Shown piece after piece: positions 8,801 through 11,189 of a stretch of 11,189 nucleotides of DNA (the stretch's first letter is position 1; each line of letters begins with the position of its first letter). The DNA lies in the NCBI GenBank assembly GCA_002428015.1, contig DIZW01000099.1, positions 1 to 11,189 on the forward strand, given 5' to 3'. Both the position numbers and the translations under genes were made by a program. Under the pieces are notes generated by a model. It was not told the origin of the DNA. It saw nothing but the letters and a program-made list of their open reading frames with translations, and did no database searches. The stretch comes from Oxalobacteraceae bacterium UBA6018 (lineage in GTDB: Bacteria; Pseudomonadota; Gammaproteobacteria; Burkholderiales; Burkholderiaceae_D).

Positions 8801-10620
8801 AGGTTCGCCTGCACGTAGGGCTTGGAGAACGCCAGGGAATTATTAAACGCCAGGGTCGGCTTGACGCTGTCGTCTTTGTTCTCGTCGTAATACCCGAAGC
8901 CGGAATCCATCGCGGGGAGCATGAAATACCAGGCCAGTTCGGCCGGGTTGGCACCACCGGCATAGTCCGCCGCCGGATTTCCCTTGACGGGGTAGGACAT
9001 CATCCATGGGTTGAGCTGGTTGCCGGGAACCGTGATCTGATTGTCGAGTGTGGTGCTGGGCTGCCAGTAGGCCGGGTGGGCGTCAAGCCAGATCTGCTCG
9101 GCGGTCTTGGCGTAGTTGAGCGCGGCCTGCAGCAAGGCGAAGTTGCGCTCGAGGTAATGCCAGCCGTATTCGAAGGACACCGTCGCGCCTTCCTGCACGC
9201 CCTTCAGGTTGGTTTTCGGCGCGAAGTTCAGGCCATTGACCCGGTTGAAGTCGGCAAACTGGCCATTCCAGATGAGGAAGGGCAGGTGCCAGTGATACCA
9301 GGTCGGATCGGAGGAGGAGTCGCGTGTGTCTACCCAGGAACCATCCTGAACGTGTTGCACGTCGGTGGACGGAATCGGCGTCGCCTTGAGGTATTCATCG
9401 ATACCGAGGCAATAGCCATTGCCAGTACAGGTGGTGTTGTAGCCGGCTTGCCAGGTCGAGAGCGCACCGGCGCGGCCGCCGGAATTGTCGCCGTCGTGGG
9501 CGACGACGAAAAATTGCCGCGGTTCCAGCGACGTGTAGGGCGCGATCTCGTCGACCGTGGTCGAGCCCTCCCAGTCTTCGAGCCAGGAGCCATTCTGACT
9601 GACTGGCACGCCGGCGATCTTGCTGACGGCACCTGTGGCAGGGTCCACGTAACGCACCCAGTGCGGGGTCGAGGCAAATGGGAACTTGTTGACGATCACT
9701 TTCTGCTCGTGCGCCATGCCGGCCGCGACCCAGCTGCCCGTGCCCGAGGTGTTTTGCAGGTCCGCGCGATTGGGAGGCGAGACGATCGTGTCGCCGGTGG
9801 CGTCATAGGTCGCGTAGGGGTAATCCTTGAGCGTGCGCGAGAAGTGGTTGTTACCCAATACCGACCACTGGACGCCGAGCTTGGCAAGGGTGGGGATCAA
9901 GCGCTCGGAGAACCCGAGTTCGGTCGGGAAGTAGCCTTTGGACGAGACGAATTTATTGCCGAGGAAGTAGGGCTGCGCCAAGGTGGCGTTTTGAAAGATC
10001 AGCTCCTTGAGGAAATAGTCCGGCCCCACCAGCGGTCCCATCGAATGGTGGCCGGTGAAGTGGATGGTGTCGAGTGTGGGAAAGTTGTTGGTCGTCTTGA
10101 GCGTGCTGAAGGTGTTGGCCCAGCTCTGGCCCCAGTTGGGATTGGTATAGCCGGGCACGTTTTGCAGCGTATTCAGGCTCTGCACGTTGTTGATCACCGC
10201 GCCGGACATGGTGACGTGAATCTGTCCCTTGGCCCCTGAGTAGGATTGCAGTTCATTAGCAACCTGCATCGGCCAATACTGGTAGGCGCCGGTTTTCGCG
10301 TCGGGCGTGTAATAGGAGACCAGATCATCGTGCGGCATGATGGTCCCGCCAAGCGCGGCCGGCAGGTAGTAGCTGTATCCCTGTGGCGGATTGTTTTTCA
10401 GATTGATCACCTCGCCATCGTAGGTGTAGCGGATCGGCGATCCAGTCGCTGTCGCGTTGTACTTTGCCATGACGTCGACCGCATAGAAGGGCCAGAAGTT
10501 TGGCATGTGGTTGTGATAGACGTGGGCTGCGGGGATCGTTCCCGCCGGGGCAGCGCCGGGTAGCGCTGCCGAGAAGGCCGCCGCCAGGCATAGGGCCAGC
10601 GGTTTTTTACGTAGGTGCAT
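5890..10620 (-). CDS. Secreted multi-domain alpha-amylase, GH119-like, with FnIII, CBM25 and CBM20 modules
   Basis: The 1576-residue protein starts with a signal peptide (MHLRKK, hydrophobic core, likely cut at APA-G after residue 26). Residues about 30-640 form a GH57/GH119-type catalytic region: HNHMP at 36-40, TGHHSMG at 189-195, FPTELGFSER with Glu234 as likely nucleophile, VVAHDGDN with Asp376 as likely acid/base, and EYGWHYLERN at 484-493. A beta-rich section follows (about 640-805), beginning near NDFGLYTYAYDVSG. The tail is FnIII (812-898), FnIII (902-991), CBM25 (995-1088), FnIII (1092-1180), FnIII (1186-1274), CBM25 (1280-1372), FnIII (1377-1465) and CBM20 (1468-1576, with W1499, W1537, W1544 and NREY). 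Each CBM has a cysteine pair (1032/1088, 1317/1372, 1470/1563). From memory, the GH119 founder IgtZ of Bacillus circulans has catalytic residues Glu231 and Asp373 and similar accessory domains, which fits well. It should hydrolyse starch outside the cell. The start is supported by AAGGA six bases upstream. Confidence 0.88.
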   Translation of the reverse strand: MHLRKKPLALCLAAAFSAALPGAAPAGTIPAAHVYHNHMPNFWPFYAVDVMAKYNATATGSPIRYTYDGEVINLKNNPPQGYSYYLPAALGGTIMPHDDLVSYYTPDAKTGAYQYWPMQVANELQSYSGAKGQIHVTMSGAVINNVQSLNTLQNVPGYTNPNWGQSWANTFSTLKTTNNFPTLDTIHFTGHHSMGPLVGPDYFLKELIFQNATLAQPYFLGNKFVSSKGYFPTELGFSERLIPTLAKLGVQWSVLGNNHFSRTLKDYPYATYDATGDTIVSPPNRADLQNTSGTGSWVAAGMAHEQKVIVNKFPFASTPHWVRYVDPATGAVSKIAGVPVSQNGSWLEDWEGSTTVDEIAPYTSLEPRQFFVVAHDGDNSGGRAGALSTWQAGYNTTCTGNGYCLGIDEYLKATPIPSTDVQHVQDGSWVDTRDSSSDPTWYHWHLPFLIWNGQFADFNRVNGLNFAPKTNLKGVQEGATVSFEYGWHYLERNFALLQAALNYAKTAEQIWLDAHPAYWQPSTTLDNQITVPGNQLNPWMMSYPVKGNPAADYAGGANPAELAWYFMLPAMDSGFGYYDENKDDSVKPTLAFNNSLAFSKPYVQANLSNDRTGPSAWWTQRYPYNPGSVNASKAEGWTVQHYSNDFGLYTYAYDVSGIASAKAMVRVHASNNIDASDDTYKVYDPAANAGKPGLSINTANVGAWRAYDMNVRDLQPDMNGVGWNATTRDTLAVLPAQEIGDLYYVYLSDYRNQLLDYYIELTDTKGNVTKTEIQQVYVGAGRYSATTTGSGFVEDINGTVNGVYPFLVIDTTPPTTPGPVIAGTVTDRSIALSWTASTDNVGVAGYRLYRNGVMIGSTVTNSFTDSGLTASTAYSYTVLAYDAAGNQSSQGTAVSITTKAPDTAAPTAPGQPIASAVTSSSLTLGWTASTDNYGVSQYLVKRNGAQVGTSATTSYADTGLASSTAYSYTIAAQDAAGNVSAASAALSVTTAAGNVATVYYKLGAGWTMANMHYAPTGGTWTTVPGTAMTAACSGWGMLTVNLGSATGLQAAFNNGSGTWDNNGGKNYALGTGISDVENGTVSLNANPCNVDSTAPSVPAGVTAKAIDANTVSLSWTASTDNVGVAGYYVYRNGVQIGSVASGTSYTDNTAAAATTYSYAVKAFDAVPNISALSTAASVTTPAAIDTQAPSVPASLASSSTSDTGTTITWAASTDNVGVSDYLVLRNGVQVGVTAATSYSDSGLTPSTTYSYTVKARDAVGNTSAASTAKSVTTMSTGGNTATVYYKNTANWSTVNIHYAPTGGNWTAVPGVPMSLACTGWMSKLVALDAATGLTAAFNNGSGTWDNHGGANYTLGTGVSAINAGVVTLTNPCTGGDTTAPTTPAGLSSNSVTATSLNLSWTAATDNVGVTGYKVLRNSTQIGTTTTASYSDSGLTAGTSYSYAVQAYDGMGNLSAVSSALSVTTTASGNCQVKFTTSNANTVVGESLRVVGNQGVLGNWAPASGFGLTIQGSGANVPWSGTVTLPSSTAIQYKYVKWNGSSATWESNQSTASGNREYTTPASCSSVIDKNDGNFKF
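6226..7065 (-). repeat. FnIII-CBM25-FnIII block, copy 2
   Basis: This stretch encodes residues 1186-1465 of the amylase (FnIII, CBM25, FnIII) and parallels residues 902-1180 module by module with an offset of 283-285 residues. Shared landmarks are the CBM25 motifs ATVYYK, HYAPTGG and AAFNNGSGTWDN, and the FnIII motif ASTDNVGV or ATDNVGV. DNA similarity is still obvious, for example around GACGTTGTCGGTCGAGGC, pointing to an internal tandem duplication. Confidence 0.8.
7081..7917 (-). repeat. FnIII-CBM25-FnIII block, copy 1
   Basis: This stretch encodes residues 902-1180 of the amylase and is the partner of the block at 6226-7065. The CBM25 copies share ATVYYK, HYAPTGG, AAFNNGSGTWDN and a C-terminal NPC cysteine. 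The two units are about 850 bp each and lie directly side by side. Confidence 0.8.
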
Positions 10621-10626
10621 GTGTCA

Positions 10627-10631
10627 TCCTT
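10627..10631 (-). promoter_or_regulatory. Ribosome binding site of the amylase gene
   Basis: On the minus strand AAGGA is followed by six bases (TGACAC) and then the ATG ending at 10620. It fixes the start of the amylase, and the signal peptide begins directly there. Confidence 0.8.
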
Positions 10632-10843
10632 TTTTATGGTTATTACTGCTAACGAACTGCGACGAAAAAACCGTGGACCGACGCGGCGTCAGGGCGAGCG
10701 GGAGCGCCCCTGCTGAGCGGGAAAGTGCAAAGTGTTAAAAAAACGCGGGCGTCAGCGCGCGATGCTAGTCGGAAGACCGCTTGCAGGCTGCTGTAGCTTT
10801 TTGAATGTCTCCGTCTTGGCGCCCCTTTGCGGGATCACTATTT

Positions 10844-10870
10844 AGACGTACCTCAACTACCAAACGTACC
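10844..10870 (-). repeat. Three tandem 9-bp repeats in the amylase leader
   Basis: Read on the minus strand, three adjacent nonamers occur: GGTACGTTT (10862-10870), GGTAGTTGA (10853-10861) and GGTACGTCT (10844-10852). All start GGTA; the outer two differ at one position. They lie about 30-55 bases downstream of the likely transcription start of the amylase promoter, so they could be a regulator-binding array or a leader element. The function is unknown. Confidence 0.45.
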
Positions 10871-10906
10871 GTTCTGACGTGGAGAGTGCTTCGACGTCAT
10901 GGGTAA

Positions 10907-10935
10907 AATGTACTCTTGAGGAAATTCGAAGTCAA
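10907..10935 (-). promoter_or_regulatory. Candidate sigma70 promoter of the amylase gene
   Basis: On the minus strand TTGACT (10930-10935) and TACATT (10907-10912) are separated by exactly 17 bases. Transcription would start near 10900, leaving a leader of about 280 bases before the ATG. A palindrome at 10945-10957 lies just upstream of the -35 box, a position suited to an activator. No better promoter is visible closer to the gene. Confidence 0.45.
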
Positions 10936-10942
10936 AGTGTTT

Positions 10943-10957
10943 ACGTAGTTAAACTAC
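10943..10957. promoter_or_regulatory. Palindromic candidate operator upstream of the amylase promoter
   Basis: The sequence ACGTAGTTAAACTAC contains the palindrome GTAGTT-A-AACTAC (10945-10957), overlapping a second palindrome TACGTA (10942-10947). It shares 12 of 15 positions with ACGTACCTCAACTAC at 10846-10860 inside the 9-bp repeat array. It ends seven bases upstream of the minus-strand -35 box and is centred near -51. A dimeric transcription factor site is likely; which regulator binds is unknown. Confidence 0.4.
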
Positions 10958-11008
10958 ACCTTGTGGTTTTTGTAGCATTTTCGGCGTGTCATCGTGGAGT
11001 TGCCGCGC

Positions 11009-11047
11009 AAAAAAATCCTTGCCAGGGGGTGGGGGTCTTGCTATAGT
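11009..11047 (+). promoter_or_regulatory. Distal rrn-type promoter (P1) with A-tract UP element
   Basis: TTGCCA (11019-11024) and TATAGT (11042-11047) are separated by 17 bases, and a run of seven A residues (11009-11015) lies just upstream like an UP element. The spacer is unusually G-rich (GGGGGTGGGGG at 11025-11035). With the promoter at 11136-11164 it forms a tandem pair reading out of the window, the usual layout ahead of ribosomal RNA operons. Confidence 0.6.
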
Positions 11048-11135
11048 TCGCGTCCCCGAAGAAAACGTTAACGAAATCAAGTAGTTGGCGAGGTCGAAAG
11101 GGTGTCGCGAAAGCGGCAGTGTAGTAAAAAAGATG

Positions 11136-11164
11136 TTGACGACGAACGCGAAACGCCTCATAAT
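11136..11164 (+). promoter_or_regulatory. Proximal rrn-type promoter (P2) and start of a likely rRNA leader
   Basis: TTGACG (11136-11141) and CATAAT (11159-11164) are separated by 17 bases, giving a transcript start near 11171. The following bases TCTCTCTGCTGCTGACAAAC resemble leaders of 16S rRNA genes that I recall from Oxalobacteraceae. No part of the rRNA itself is inside the window, so the target could also be a tRNA or other strongly expressed gene. The bases between 11048 and 11135 contain no gene that I can support. Confidence 0.65.
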
Positions 11165-11189
11165 CTCATCTCTCTGCTGCTGACAAACA

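Larger units (their letters stand above)
10621..11189. other. Non-coding region between the amylase gene and the presumed rRNA operon
   Basis: This 569-base stretch is more AT-rich than its surroundings and carries no credible gene. It contains the amylase ribosome site, a leader of about 280 bases, the repeat array and promoter described separately, and the divergent tandem promoters at the right edge. A 70-codon minus-strand frame at 10949-11161 overlaps both rrn-type promoters and has no protein-like features. Confidence 0.7.

Noticed and set aside
7585..10239. 884-codon open frame on the plus strand
   Set aside because: It is antisense to the amylase gene, arises from GC-rich codon structure, is low-complexity (Gly/Arg/Val/Ala) and shows no recognisable domain.
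10949..11161. 70-codon minus-strand frame
   Set aside because: It overlaps the tandem plus-strand promoters, has no ribosome site and no protein-like features.

Overview
The window comes from a GC-rich Gram-negative bacterium, most likely a betaproteobacterium of the Oxalobacteraceae (Massilia/Duganella/Janthinobacterium type). That placement is an inference from base composition, protein style and a tandem-promoter leader at the right edge that looks like the start of a ribosomal RNA operon. No sequence search was possible.

Layout, left to right. (1) 149-1075 (+): an AraC-family regulator fused to a GyrI-like effector-binding domain. It has an extended -10 promoter just upstream and a possible internal translation start for the effector domain alone. 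(2) 1142-5852 (+): the remains of a type I Wadjet (JetABCD) anti-plasmid operon in the canonical order jetA-jetB-jetC-jetD. It is clearly broken. jetA carries a one-base frameshift near 1421. The end of jetB and the front of jetC are lost in one deletion (junction near 2976-2990). jetC has an in-frame TGA at 3812-3814. The end of jetC and the first codons of jetD are lost in a second deletion (junction near 4731-4748). jetD has another one-base frameshift near 4817. The two deletions remove both halves of the JetC ATPase head, leaving only hinge and coiled-coil sequence. The TOPRIM nuclease domain of JetD is intact at sequence level. (3) 5829-5858: a strong intrinsic terminator for the minus-strand gene, overlapping the jetD stop codon. 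(4) 5890-10620 (-): a 1576-residue secreted starch-degrading enzyme resembling glycoside hydrolase family 119 (relative of GH57). Its tail contains five fibronectin type III modules, two CBM25 modules and a terminal CBM20. (5) 10621-11189: a 569-base non-coding region. It holds a candidate minus-strand promoter for the amylase gene with unusual repeats around it, and two consensus-like plus-strand promoters typical of an rrn operon that would begin just outside the window.

Functionally the segments look independent: a small-molecule-responsive regulator, a dead or dying plasmid-defence locus, and an extracellular amylase next to an rRNA operon. The most notable items are the pattern of Wadjet decay and the large GH119-type amylase with an internally duplicated FnIII-CBM25-FnIII block.
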